Below, piece by piece: positions 27,283 to 33,564 of a DNA stretch of 62,696 nt (position 1 is its first letter; the number at the start of each line of letters is the position of its first letter). This DNA comes from a virus. The stretch lies in the IMG/VR virus record IMGVR_UViG_3300021379_000628, positions 1 to 62,696 of that record. The stretch is one strand, 5' to 3'. Under the pieces are notes generated by a model. It did no database searches. It had not been told where the DNA came from and saw only the letters and a list, made by a program, of their open reading frames with translations. Made by a program: the position numbers and the translations under genes.

Positions 27283-27978
27283 TTAATTGATATATGCTTT
27301 ACCGGTTTCAGCTCCGGCAAATGTTATTGTTAAAGTATTTTCATCTATATATTGTATATCACCATATCCTTTCTGCCCAGTGGATAAAACCATAGTTGCA
27401 GCGGCATATTTGTCTAGATTGTGGTTAACAGTCCAAGTTACAGCTGGAGTATCTTGCGTATGAACGTAATTTTTATCACCTTCAATACTATTCATATCCA
27501 TTGTAATAGAATAGTACTGTAAAGCTGTTAAAAGTAGGTTACCTTGTATAAATGTTAGTGCCATTCTATAAACTGGACCACTAACTTGTGTAAGTGCTGT
27601 TAATCTAAATACGCCAAATCTAGCAATATCTTTCCTATCTTCAAAAACGATTACCTCACCAACTAATCTTTCCAAATATGGTAGCGCATTATTAGCCGCT
27701 GGCATATCTGTCATGATGTCGATGTATGTCATTGTACTCCAATCGGTACCAGGACCTCCGTAACCGTCGAAAAATATAGTACCTTCTTCAGTGGGTTCTG
27801 GTGATGGATCTACAACTACAAACTTCCAACTGATTTTTTCCAAATACAAATTAATCATTGCATTGGAAAGACCAGCTACGTTAAAGTTTTTCGTCTGATT
27901 TTTAGAAACATCAGTTCCGATAACTATATCTGATGGCTCTACCTCGTTATTTACAATATACGAAGATATTATAGGCAT
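27283..27978 (-). CDS. Tail fibre-associated protein (231 aa)
   Basis: A 231-residue protein within the fibre cluster. The C-terminal 55 residues (TWTVNHNLDKYAAATMVLS, then DENTLTITFAGAETGKAYIN) are the NHNL...GKAY-type beta module common at the ends of phage fibre proteins. The middle is mixed alpha/beta with a Pro-rich linker (VVDPSPEPTEEGT). It could be a fibre tip or adaptor. It is separated from its neighbours by 2 and 13 bases. Confidence 0.7.
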   Translation of the reverse strand: MPIISSYIVNNEVEPSDIVIGTDVSKNQTKNFNVAGLSNAMINLYLEKISWKFVVVDPSPEPTEEGTIFFDGYGGPGTDWSTMTYIDIMTDMPAANNALPYLERLVGEVIVFEDRKDIARFGVFRLTALTQVSGPVYRMALTFIQGNLLLTALQYYSITMDMNSIEGDKNYVHTQDTPAVTWTVNHNLDKYAAATMVLSTGQKGYGDIQYIDENTLTITFAGAETGKAYIN

Positions 27979-27991
27979 GTGTTATTTTTTA

Positions 27992-29056
27992 TTATGCGTT
28001 TTCTAAGGCTTCGATTCTAGCGATAGCTTCTTGTAGAGCTGCAGTAAGTAGTGGGACTAGTTTAGATTTGTCAATGCCTTGATAAATAGCTTCGCCGCTA
28101 TCGTTTACTTCATCTTTCGTTCCTGTTACAGCCTCTGGCACGACACTCTGCACTTCGTGAGCAATAAATCCGTCAACAGTGTTGCTATCTCCTATGAAAT
28201 TAAATCTACTTGGGTTTAGTTGTTTTACTTTATCTATTGCACCAGTGATTCCTACTATATTTTCTTTTAAACGGTAGTCAGAGGTTTCGTTATATGCAGT
28301 ACCAGTACCACTCAAGGATATAGTTCCTTTTGTCACATTAGCTATTTGGAAGCGTATAGCTACGTCACTGTTTTGCTGATTAATTATAAAACTGTCATTA
28401 GAATCAGATTCATTGTTTTCTAAATATAACGCTGGAGCAGATTCATATATAGCGTCTCTTACAATCTCCATTGTTGATCCAGTGTGTACAATGCTAGTAC
28501 TATTTACCAACACTTGGTTGTAAAGACCCTCTATGTATATTGGTGAATCAGCTAATGCTGTTGAGCTACTCATTTTAGGAATATACTGAGCGCTTGATGT
28601 GCTTGTAACTGTACCTGTTCCAGCCCCGATGTCACTTCGTAATTGTGTACCGGTTCTATATTTAATAACACCAGAATCTAGTACAGCGAACTTATCTGTA
28701 TCAACCGTAGCAGCAGTCTCTGGTATTGTAACATCACCTGTAACACCTAAAGTTCCACCCACCGTAGCATTTGAAGTAACAGCTAGTGTAACACCTGAAG
28801 ATACTGTCAAAGATGTTGGGGCTGAAGTACTATCTTGTTTTAACACTGAATCTACAGTATGTGTAGCCGTGTCATACACTGGAATATATGTCGCTGTACC
28901 ATCGTGAAGGCTTGTGTAAATAGCGTCACGCAGTGTCTCGAAAGTTATTGAGTTAGTCTGAAATGCTCCTACGCCTGCAGAAGGCGCCACACTTAAGACA
29001 AACTGGTCTGTTGTTTTGACCGTTTCTGTTATAGGGTAAGAGTATAATATAGCCAT
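27992..29056 (-). CDS. Tail fibre with S74 intramolecular chaperone (first gene of late arm)
   Basis: A 354-residue fibre and the promoter-proximal gene of the minus-strand arm. Residues 75-150 hold the module PETAATVDTDKFAVLDSGVI then KYRTGTQLRSDIGA, which is repeated in the 1063-residue fibre. From about residue 255 (SDYRLKENIVGITGAIDKVK, then FNFIGDSNTVDGFIAHEVQS) it is a peptidase S74 chaperone. The last 25 residues are a coiled coil. The N-terminus (YSYPITETVKTTDQFVLS) may be the virion-binding part. The ATG at 29056 opens onto the divergent control region. Confidence 0.85.
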   Translation of the reverse strand: MAILYSYPITETVKTTDQFVLSVAPSAGVGAFQTNSITFETLRDAIYTSLHDGTATYIPVYDTATHTVDSVLKQDSTSAPTSLTVSSGVTLAVTSNATVGGTLGVTGDVTIPETAATVDTDKFAVLDSGVIKYRTGTQLRSDIGAGTGTVTSTSSAQYIPKMSSSTALADSPIYIEGLYNQVLVNSTSIVHTGSTMEIVRDAIYESAPALYLENNESDSNDSFIINQQNSDVAIRFQIANVTKGTISLSGTGTAYNETSDYRLKENIVGITGAIDKVKQLNPSRFNFIGDSNTVDGFIAHEVQSVVPEAVTGTKDEVNDSGEAIYQGIDKSKLVPLLTAALQEAIARIEALENA

Positions 29057-29127
29057 AGCTTTTTAAAATTCGTTTATATGATATATACTTACAGATTATA
29101 GTGAATTTTTACATAAGCATTGAAACA

Positions 29128-29172
29128 GTGACAATAGCCTGTTACTTATACTACTTATAAGGCTAATGTCAT
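29128..29172. promoter_or_regulatory. Imperfect inverted repeat, operator candidate
   Basis: GTGACAATAGCCT (29128-29140) and AGGCTAATGTCAT (29160-29172) are inverted copies with two mismatches, 19 bases apart. The same pair recurs at 37628-37671 across the start of an HTH gene. It lies about 70-115 bases upstream of the first late gene. A T-run follows on the plus strand, so a terminator reading is possible, but the repeat elsewhere favours a protein-binding site. Confidence 0.5.
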
Positions 29173-29334
29173 ACTTTTTTTGACGTTAGATATATAGGAG
29201 TATGGGGTTACCCCCTATCCCACTGATAATCAATCAATTACAAAACACGTTTTAATTTAGCGGGTCCCCCTTTTTCTCAGAATTTACGTTTATATACCCT
29301 TGGTTTTCAATGCGTTACGCGTATACATATTGAC

Positions 29335-29348
29335 ATTTTGTACAAAAT
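29335..29348. promoter_or_regulatory. 14-base perfect palindrome
   Basis: ATTTTGTACAAAAT is a perfect palindrome in the divergent control region, about 25 bases left of the first early promoter-like element and overlapping a minus-strand TAATTTTG. It is a candidate dimer-binding operator. A second short palindrome, GTTTAAAC, lies 10 bases to its right. Confidence 0.35.
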
Positions 29349-29371
29349 TACTATACTGTTTAAACTTTTTT

Positions 29372-29404
29372 ACAGACAAAATATAATTTAGTTTGGATAA
29401 TATA
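29372..29404 (+). promoter_or_regulatory. Repeated early promoter-like element, copy 1
   Basis: ACAGACAAAA, 11 bases, TTGGATAATATA. This is the first of five plus-strand copies with identical spacing. The right box contains a GATAAT similar to a sigma-70 -10 box, about 18 bases from the left box. A small reading frame starts 19 bases past the element. Confidence 0.7.
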
Positions 29405-29422
29405 TATGTAAGTAAATTAATA

Positions 29423-29488
29423 ATGAAACAAATAAAATACTTTACTGTAAGCAAAGAGAAAGAGTGTTATACTTCTCTAACAAATTAA
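29423..29488 (+). CDS. Possible 21-aa peptide
   Basis: An ATG at 29423 opens 21 codons (MKQIKYFTVSKEKECYTSLTN) and a stop. It is placed between two copies of the promoter-like element, at the distance seen for the other copies' genes. It is too short to judge by composition alone and could be a leader peptide or chance. Confidence 0.3.
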   Translation: MKQIKYFTVSKEKECYTSLTN

Positions 29489-29513
29489 ACTAATAAACAA
29501 TAATACACTTATT

Positions 29514-29546
29514 ACAGACAAAATAATTAACTAACTGGATAATATA
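29514..29546 (+). promoter_or_regulatory. Repeated early promoter-like element, copy 2
   Basis: ACAGACAAAA, 11 bases, CTGGATAATATA. It lies 41 bases upstream of the start of the 76-residue gene at 29588. Geometry is identical to the other copies. Confidence 0.7.
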
Positions 29547-29587
29547 ATAAACTAAATATAACATATAAATCTTTTAAATTAAATACT

Positions 29588-29818
29588 ATGCAAAATTCAA
29601 TTCAATCAAAACGCTTTGTTATTCGTCAATCTCTCGTAGGCCAAAATCAAATCATTGAAGTCACTTTCAAAAATGGCAAAACTTTCAAATATAATCATGA
29701 CAAAGCATTTGAACTAATGAAGTCAAATCTTGAAAAACTAAACTGTTTTCAAAAATATAAATCATACACTTCATCTACTTCAATTCCAAAAGTATTACAA
29801 AATGCTGAAGTTATCTAA
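29588..29818 (+). CDS. Early small protein (76 aa)
   Basis: A 76-residue protein of unknown function and the first substantial gene of the early arm. A beta-hairpin-like centre (QIIEVTFKNGKTFKYNHDKA) is followed by a helix (FELMKSNLEKLNCFQKY) and a Ser/Thr-rich end. Its position behind two promoter-like elements suggests immediate-early expression and perhaps host takeover, which is inference only. Confidence 0.65.
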   Translation: MQNSIQSKRFVIRQSLVGQNQIIEVTFKNGKTFKYNHDKAFELMKSNLEKLNCFQKYKSYTSSTSIPKVLQNAEVI

Positions 29819-29886
29819 TCAATAACTTTATTACAAAAGTGGGCGTTGAAATGTGTTCTCTCCACTATAAATAAAGTTGAACAGAT

Positions 29887-29928
29887 TAGTCACAATGGTT
29901 AATAGTGGTTCGATTCCACTCGTGACTA
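29887..29928 (+). ncRNA. Mini tRNA-like element (acceptor stem plus T-arm only)
   Basis: TAGTCAC (29887-29893) pairs perfectly with GTGACTA (29922-29928). Inside lies ATGGTTAAT, which resembles a D-loop with its GG, then a perfect T-arm AGTGG-TTCGATT-CCACT. There is no anticodon arm. The sequence continues CTA rather than CCA. About 45 bases upstream, GGGCGTTGAAATG (29841-29853) resembles the 5' end of the two larger tRNA-like RNAs at 31853 and 33441, so the element may be a degenerate relative. Confidence 0.4.
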
Positions 29929-29943
29929 CTAATACAAATAATT

Positions 29944-30099
29944 ATGAGAAAGTTTCAACACACAAATCTACTTGAAGTAGTATTAAAACTCTACGCCTTT
30001 TCACTCGCTGGTTTATCAGTAATTGGAGCGTTATCACTAATAATTGGTTTAGTAACAGGCGAAATAGTAGTACCAGAATCCGCTTTCGGTACTTACTAA
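29944..30099 (+). CDS. Small membrane protein (51 aa)
   Basis: An ATG at 29944 opens 51 codons. The protein has a basic N-terminus (MRKFQHTNLL) and one hydrophobic segment (residues about 14-39: KLYAFSLAGLSVIGALSLII), and ends PESAFGTY. It is probably an inner-membrane peptide made early in infection. The function is unknown. Confidence 0.55.
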   Translation: MRKFQHTNLLEVVLKLYAFSLAGLSVIGALSLIIGLVTGEIVVPESAFGTY

Positions 30100-30101
30100 T
30101 C

Positions 30102-30134
30102 ACAAACAAAACATTACACTAACTGGATAATAAT
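30102..30134 (+). promoter_or_regulatory. Repeated early promoter-like element, copy 3
   Basis: ACAAACAAAA, 11 bases, CTGGATAATAAT. It ends 15 bases before the ATG of the 44-residue gene at 30150. The right box differs from the others only at the last two positions. Confidence 0.65.
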
Positions 30135-30149
30135 ATAAAATAATATACT

Positions 30150-30284
30150 ATGCAATTTATACTAACTTGTCAAAACGGTAAACAAATAGATATGTCTTCA
30201 TATATACTATCTCAAATGAAAGGTGAGATGACTCGTGAAGAAGTTCAAACTCGTATTGACTACTACAAATCAAATAATCTATGA
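30150..30284 (+). CDS. Early small protein (44 aa)
   Basis: A 44-residue protein starting MQFILTCQNGKQIDMSSYIL and ending in a charged helix (TREEVQTRIDYYKSNNL). It follows promoter-like copy 3, and its stop overlaps the next start in an ATGA junction, which supports real translation. The function is unknown. Confidence 0.6.
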   Translation: MQFILTCQNGKQIDMSSYILSQMKGEMTREEVQTRIDYYKSNNL

Positions 30285-30538
30285 AACACAGAGGCGTAAA
30301 ATACAACTACAAAGAGTGGATCACTTGGAATGGTAAGATAGTTAGCGGTTATGACTGTGACCATTTTAACTTCTCACCATATTATGTAGCAAGTTTTGCC
30401 ACTAAGACTGAAGCCGAGATGATCGCTCGTATAGATGATTATCTTGACAATGTAGACGAATACACTCGTCGTCGTGAACTAAATAACAAAGCAGCTCAAG
30501 AATTCTACGATTCAATGGGCGAATATAAAGGAGATTAA
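30281..30538 (+). CDS. Early hypothetical protein (85 aa)
   Basis: An 85-residue protein. The beta-rich N-terminal half (YNYKEWITWNGKIVSGYDCD) is followed by an acidic helix (TEAEMIARIDDYLDNVDEYT). It is coupled to the preceding gene by an ATGA overlap and is two bases from the next gene. The function is unknown. Confidence 0.65.
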   Translation: MKHRGVKYNYKEWITWNGKIVSGYDCDHFNFSPYYVASFATKTEAEMIARIDDYLDNVDEYTRRRELNNKAAQEFYDSMGEYKGD

Positions 30539-30540
30539 CT

Positions 30541-30744
30541 ATGGGATACAAAAGACTTTACTGTAATGAAGAAACAATTGACACGCTCGTTGAAGTAGCA
30601 AAGCAAGACGGGTGGGATGTAATGGTGAAAGATGCTTTCATGATAGTCGAGAAATTCGCTGACTATGAAAATATGGAAGACAGATTTAACCAAACTAGAT
30701 CACTAATAAGTGAAGTTGGTTACAAGATTACAAACAAAATATAA
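30541..30744 (+). CDS. Early hypothetical protein (67 aa)
   Basis: A 67-residue acidic protein with an alpha/beta pattern (ETIDTLVEVAKQDGWDVMVK). Its last codons (ITNKI) and stop lie inside promoter-like copy 4, so the end of the gene is shared with the next gene's control element. The function is unknown. Confidence 0.6.
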   Translation: MGYKRLYCNEETIDTLVEVAKQDGWDVMVKDAFMIVEKFADYENMEDRFNQTRSLISEVGYKITNKI

Positions 30745-30762
30745 TATCCTTTGGATAATATA
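30730..30762 (+). promoter_or_regulatory. Repeated early promoter-like element, copy 4
   Basis: ACAAACAAAA, 11 bases, TTGGATAATATA. It overlaps the 3' end of the preceding gene and ends 23 bases before the ATG at 30786. Right box and flank (TTGGATAATATATATG) match copy 1 exactly. Confidence 0.7.
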
Positions 30763-30785
30763 TATGAACATTTAAATAATTAACT

Positions 30786-30995
30786 ATGCAATCAATAAAA
30801 TTCAAGTCAGATAAGACTATTAAAATCAATGGCGAGATCTATAAACCATACTTAGTTGGCGATCTTCCACCAAGTTTTGGCTTCAAATATCAAGACAATG
30901 GTGATGGTACTTTCACTGAAGGCCACTCAGAATGGTTCAATTACAAAGGTTTAACTTATCTTAAAAAGAAAGAAGGTTGGTATGATGCACTCTAA
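30786..30995 (+). CDS. Early hypothetical protein (69 aa)
   Basis: A 69-residue beta-rich protein (MQSIKFKSDKTIKINGEIYK; FKYQDNGDGTFTEGHSEWF). No family is recognised. The gene is controlled by promoter-like copy 4, and its end overlaps the next gene by 14 bases. Confidence 0.6.
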   Translation: MQSIKFKSDKTIKINGEIYKPYLVGDLPPSFGFKYQDNGDGTFTEGHSEWFNYKGLTYLKKKEGWYDAL

Positions 30996-31236
30996 TCCAA
31001 CTACAATGGCGGAACTATGCGCTTACGTCAAACAAGAAAGAATCAAGCGAGCTGCGGAGCATAGACGCAGATTCGCCACAGAAGGCAGATGTCGTGGACT
31101 TACTGACAAAGAGTATATGAATTTAACTCATAAACAAAAGTCAAGCTTTGCTAAAGCTCGTAAGTTCACTCATCATGCCATGTGGAAAGAGACGCATGAG
31201 AAATGGGATTTAAAACTAATGACTAAGAAGAAATGA
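30982..31236 (+). CDS. Early basic protein (84 aa)
   Basis: An 84-residue strongly basic, helical protein (CAYVKQERIKRAAEHRRRFA; KQKSSFAKARKFTHHAMWKE). It probably binds nucleic acid or an acidic partner. ATG at 30982 is followed immediately by a second ATG (30985), either of which could be used. It overlaps the next gene by four bases. Confidence 0.6.
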   Translation: MMHSNPTTMAELCAYVKQERIKRAAEHRRRFATEGRCRGLTDKEYMNLTHKQKSSFAKARKFTHHAMWKETHEKWDLKLMTKKK

Positions 31237-31592
31237 GTAAATTTGGTTTAGTAATAATGAACGAGCTTGAAAGAAATGTATTACAAATAGCACTTGATCA
31301 CTTTGAAGAGCATTTAACAAGTATTAGTGATGAAGTTGATGTAACAGATAGATTAAAAGCTTGTAGAGATTTAAAAAAAAACAATAAAATGAGTAAAACA
31401 AAAGAACTAGAAGAAATAGCCGCGTGGATTGCTGATTCTATTGATGATACTATTATGTCAAATGCGGAATGGTCTATGGATGGGAGTAGCTTTGAAGATC
31501 TTGAAGGTGACGATTACTATGAAGCGCAAGAAGCTATTGCAGCAAAAACAGTGGAAATACTGTATAACAGGTGGTTCACAAACAAAAAATAA
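31233..31592 (+). CDS. Early hypothetical protein, possibly a two-part fusion (119 aa)
   Basis: A 119-residue protein. Residues 1-48 form a helical domain (ERNVLQIALDHFEEHLTSIS). After an A9 run in DNA (around 31373-31381) and an ATG at 31389, residues 53-119 form an acidic helical domain (TKELEEIAAWIADSIDDTIM). The DNA before the internal ATG looks like a normal phage start context, so two products are possible. The 3' end overlaps promoter-like copy 5. Confidence 0.55.
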   Translation: MSKFGLVIMNELERNVLQIALDHFEEHLTSISDEVDVTDRLKACRDLKKNNKMSKTKELEEIAAWIADSIDDTIMSNAEWSMDGSSFEDLEGDDYYEAQEAIAAKTVEILYNRWFTNKK

Positions 31593-31610
31593 TAACCTCT
31601 GGATAATATA
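31578..31610 (+). promoter_or_regulatory. Repeated early promoter-like element, copy 5
   Basis: ACAAACAAAA, 11 bases, CTGGATAATATA. It ends 20 bases before the ATG at 31631. The right box and flank (CTGGATAATATAATAAAC) match copy 2. This is the last copy I found. Confidence 0.7.
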
Positions 31611-31630
31611 ATAAACAAAAATAAACAAAT

Positions 31631-31819
31631 ATGTATTGTAGATGCGGAAAATCTGTGCACCCTGTGCGAATAAATTTAGGTTACAAAAGTTGTGTAGACT
31701 GTTCAACTATGCAGACTTATAGTTATGTACCTATCATTGAGCATAAGACAGGCAATACTATTCAAATCGTTAGCCAAGAAGTATCAGCAAGTGTTCACAG
31801 AGCTTGGCGGCGTAAGTAG
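31631..31819 (+). CDS. Small zinc-ribbon-like protein (62 aa)
   Basis: A 62-residue protein with Cys at residues 3 and 5 (MYCRCGKSV) and a CVDC pair at about 22-25. This is a four-Cys arrangement able to bind zinc. The remainder is beta-rich and ends in a basic WRRK. It lies behind promoter-like copy 5 and ahead of a tRNA-like RNA. The function is unknown. Confidence 0.6.
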   Translation: MYCRCGKSVHPVRINLGYKSCVDCSTMQTYSYVPIIEHKTGNTIQIVSQEVSASVHRAWRRK

Positions 31820-31852
31820 CTGGAAGGTGCTGCTGTTAGCGGCAGGCTACTA

Positions 31853-31945
31853 GGGCGTGAAATGGTTGGCGAGACAGTATCTGTGAGGCGTGTAAGACCT
31901 CTAACGACAGTATCTCAAACGCAGGTTCGATTCCTGCCACGTCCA
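31853..31945 (+). ncRNA. tRNA/tmRNA-like RNA, copy A (about 93 nt)
   Basis: GGGCGTG (31853-31859) pairs over seven bases with CACGTCC (31938-31944, one G-U). AATGGTT follows as a D-loop-like stretch without a D-stem. A perfect T-arm GCAGG-TTCGATT-CCTGC lies at 31921-31937, directly joined to the 3' strand, followed by A and CTA (not CCA). The centre has a GAGA/TCTC helix and a GAGG/CCTC hairpin whose loop contains TGTAA. No normal D or anticodon arm forms. The 5' and 3' ends resemble a tmRNA tRNA-like domain. Confidence 0.55.
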
Positions 31946-31960
31946 CTAAAATTATAAAAT

Positions 31961-32215
31961 ATGAGTGAAATGAAAACACTTTACGAAAGGTTAAAGCCTG
32001 AAATTAAAGACAAACTATTGCAACAAGACAGAAAGTACAGTGAAAGTGTTCGTAACATTATCGCTAAACTTGACAGTAACAAGTTTGTTTCTGAATTAAC
32101 GCTAAGTGATGTTAGAAATATTCATATATTTTCTGACACTGACTACATGGACCAATCCGCTTACGAGCTAATGTGGTGTGAAAAATTATTTGAAGATGAC
32201 AAAGGAAACGATTAA
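31961..32215 (+). CDS. Early hypothetical protein (84 aa)
   Basis: An 84-residue charged helical protein (MKTLYERLKPEIKDKLLQQD; SVRNIIAKLDSNKFVSELTL) ending in an acidic tail. It begins 15 bases after the tRNA-like RNA. No family is recognised. Confidence 0.6.
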   Translation: MSEMKTLYERLKPEIKDKLLQQDRKYSESVRNIIAKLDSNKFVSELTLSDVRNIHIFSDTDYMDQSAYELMWCEKLFEDDKGND

Positions 32216-32444
32216 ATTACGAGCGCATGATAAGGCAATGGCACAAATCCATGCTAATCAATTGAAAGTCAGAAAGTTAAAGTATGATGTGGAAAGAGAA
32301 AACACAGGTGTTATAACTATGCATGAGTTAGAGATCTGTTTAGAGTCAGCTAAACGAGAACTTGAAACTTGGAATTATATAATGAAACTAATAGAATTAG
32401 ACTATGGAAAACACGATTACGCTGATGAAATACTTGGGCATTGA
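32196..32444 (+). CDS. Early hypothetical helical protein (82 aa)
   Basis: An 82-residue protein, mostly helix (TKETIKLRAHDKAMAQIHAN; ELEICLESAKRELETWNYIM). ATG at 32196 is preferred; a GTG at 32178 would add six residues. It overlaps the preceding gene by 20 bases and the following one by 41 bases. The function is unknown. Confidence 0.6.
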   Translation: MTKETIKLRAHDKAMAQIHANQLKVRKLKYDVERENTGVITMHELEICLESAKRELETWNYIMKLIELDYGKHDYADEILGH

Positions 32445-32757
32445 AGAGATTACAACGCCTAAACAAAAGTTAAATGGTACTAGAAATTTTGCTTTACCTT
32501 ATTATATAAGAGGTAAGCGGGTGACAATAGCCTCTTATCAAACGGGTTATGTTAGAATTGACAGAAACTGTCATAGTGCTTATCAAGTAAATCCTACATA
32601 CAAAGTACCTTACAAAGTAATTGGTAGAGATGGTAAACTTAGAACTTGGACAAGTACAAAACGCATAATGATATACGGAGAAGAAAGTCGTATTGATTTT
32701 ATATTTAACTACGTATTAAAAAACTTTTATAAAAAACAATGGAAAACAATAAACTAA
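32404..32757 (+). CDS. Early hypothetical protein (117 aa)
   Basis: A 117-residue basic, beta-rich protein (RNFALPYYIRGKRVTIASYQ; YKVIGRDGKLRTWTSTKRIM). It may bind nucleic acid. Its coding sequence contains an exact 13-base copy (32521-32533) of the left arm of the operator-like repeat at 29128. It overlaps both neighbours. No family is recognised. Confidence 0.6.
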   Translation: MENTITLMKYLGIEEITTPKQKLNGTRNFALPYYIRGKRVTIASYQTGYVRIDRNCHSAYQVNPTYKVPYKVIGRDGKLRTWTSTKRIMIYGEESRIDFIFNYVLKNFYKKQWKTIN

Positions 32758-33209
32758 CTCAAGAATTACTTGAGCGATTATTAGCTGAAGATGGTGTGAC
32801 TGTAGCTGAAGATACAAGCTTTGCAGACATGTTAAGTAAAGCAAGTAATCATTTTGACTTTAAAATTACAGACGAGTGGAATGCTAACACAACATATTTT
32901 TTCTATACAGAGACAACTGCTGACGGATATGAGGTGTGGGTTGCCACCGATGATGACCAAAAACCTAGTATAAATGATGATATTTATTACTATGAAAGTG
33001 ATTGGCTTGAAAAAATGCAAGATGCTATGACAGATGGTAATAACATTTACTTTCAAGAACTGAATGATGAAAACCCCAACTTTGAAGAGGTTATCTTAAA
33101 TGTTTATGAAGAATATTATAACGATAAAAAACAAGAACTAGAAGAAAAATTAATTGATGATGGTTACGAATACGAAAACGAAGATGAAGCCGTTACCGAA
33201 GTGGTTTAA
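32739..33209 (+). CDS. Early acidic protein (156 aa)
   Basis: A 156-residue very acidic protein (Glu/Asp-rich throughout; ELEEKLIDDGYEYENEDEAV at the end). The middle is beta-rich with aromatic residues (TTYFFYTETTADGYEVWVAT). Acidic early phage proteins are often DNA mimics or inhibitors, but nothing specific supports that here. It overlaps neighbours on both sides. Confidence 0.6.
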   Translation: MENNKLTQELLERLLAEDGVTVAEDTSFADMLSKASNHFDFKITDEWNANTTYFFYTETTADGYEVWVATDDDQKPSINDDIYYYESDWLEKMQDAMTDGNNIYFQELNDENPNFEEVILNVYEEYYNDKKQELEEKLIDDGYEYENEDEAVTEVV

Positions 33210-33432
33210 TGGTGAAGTGTACCCAAAAGGTGATACAGTAAAAAACATATTTACAGGTATGCCAGCAGAGTTAAATGCTAATGAGCTTAGTATGTATGAC
33301 TTTATTATGGGTTGCAACATGATACTAGAACGTACTAATTTTGCATCTCAAAAGCTAATAAATGAAATGCGTAAAGGTATTGACTGGTTTAGATCAGCTA
33401 ATCCTTCAGCGTATATGACACTATTAGATTAG
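33184..33432 (+). CDS. Conserved small phage protein (82 aa)
   Basis: An 82-residue protein starting MKPLPKWFNGEVYPKGDTV, followed by FTGMPAELNANELSMYDFIM and WFRSANPSAYMTLLD. I recognise this WFNG...ELxxxELSMYDFI pattern from many phages of diverse hosts, without a known function. ATG at 33184 gives the family start; an in-frame ATG at 33154 would add ten atypical residues. It overlaps the preceding gene by 26 bases. Confidence 0.7.
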   Translation: MKPLPKWFNGEVYPKGDTVKNIFTGMPAELNANELSMYDFIMGCNMILERTNFASQKLINEMRKGIDWFRSANPSAYMTLLD

Positions 33433-33440
33433 TGTCTACT

Positions 33441-33543
33441 GGGCGTGAAATGGTTAGACAAATTGGGGAGGCGATGTAACTTCGTTCAGAAGTGAGCCCA
33501 CAGTGAACAATTTGTAACGCGGGTTCGAATCCCGCCGCGTCCA
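33441..33543 (+). ncRNA. tRNA/tmRNA-like RNA, copy B (about 103 nt)
   Basis: GGGCGTG (33441-33447) pairs with CGCGTCC (33536-33542, two G-U). AATGGTTAGACA follows, similar to the TGGTTxxGACA of tmRNA 5' ends. ACAAATTG and CAATTTGT make a perfect eight-pair helix that encloses GAGG/CTTC and GTTCA/TGAAC hairpins. A perfect T-arm GCGGG-TTCGAAT-CCCGC adjoins the 3' acceptor strand, followed by A and CTA. The layout of acceptor, stemless D-loop, long helix and T-arm is that of a tmRNA tRNA-like domain, with no room for a normal tag frame. Confidence 0.6.
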
Positions 33544-33564
33544 CTAACTTTAAAATTAATTATT

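Larger units (their letters stand above)
29057..29587. promoter_or_regulatory. Divergent control region between late and early arms
   Basis: A 531-base A/T-rich region separating the minus-strand and plus-strand arms. It holds an imperfect inverted repeat at 29128-29172, a GGGG-TTA-CCCC hairpin near 29204-29214, a 14-base palindrome at 29335-29348, two copies of the repeated promoter-like element (29372-29404 and 29514-29546), and one 21-codon reading frame (29423-29488). A TAATTTTG sequence on the minus strand at 29343-29350 fits the Bacteroidota -7 box TAnnTTTG. No matching -33 box sits at the normal distance. Confidence 0.75.

Noticed and set aside
29343-29378. Standard Bacteroidota promoter on the minus strand (TAATTTTG)
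   Set aside because: The -7-like box is present but no TTTG lies at the usual spacing (nearest is about 26 bases), so it is mentioned only inside the control region.
29887-33543. Canonical tRNA genes
   Set aside because: T-arms and acceptor stems are good, but no element folds a standard D-arm and seven-base anticodon loop on a five-pair stem; they are reported as tRNA-like RNAs instead.
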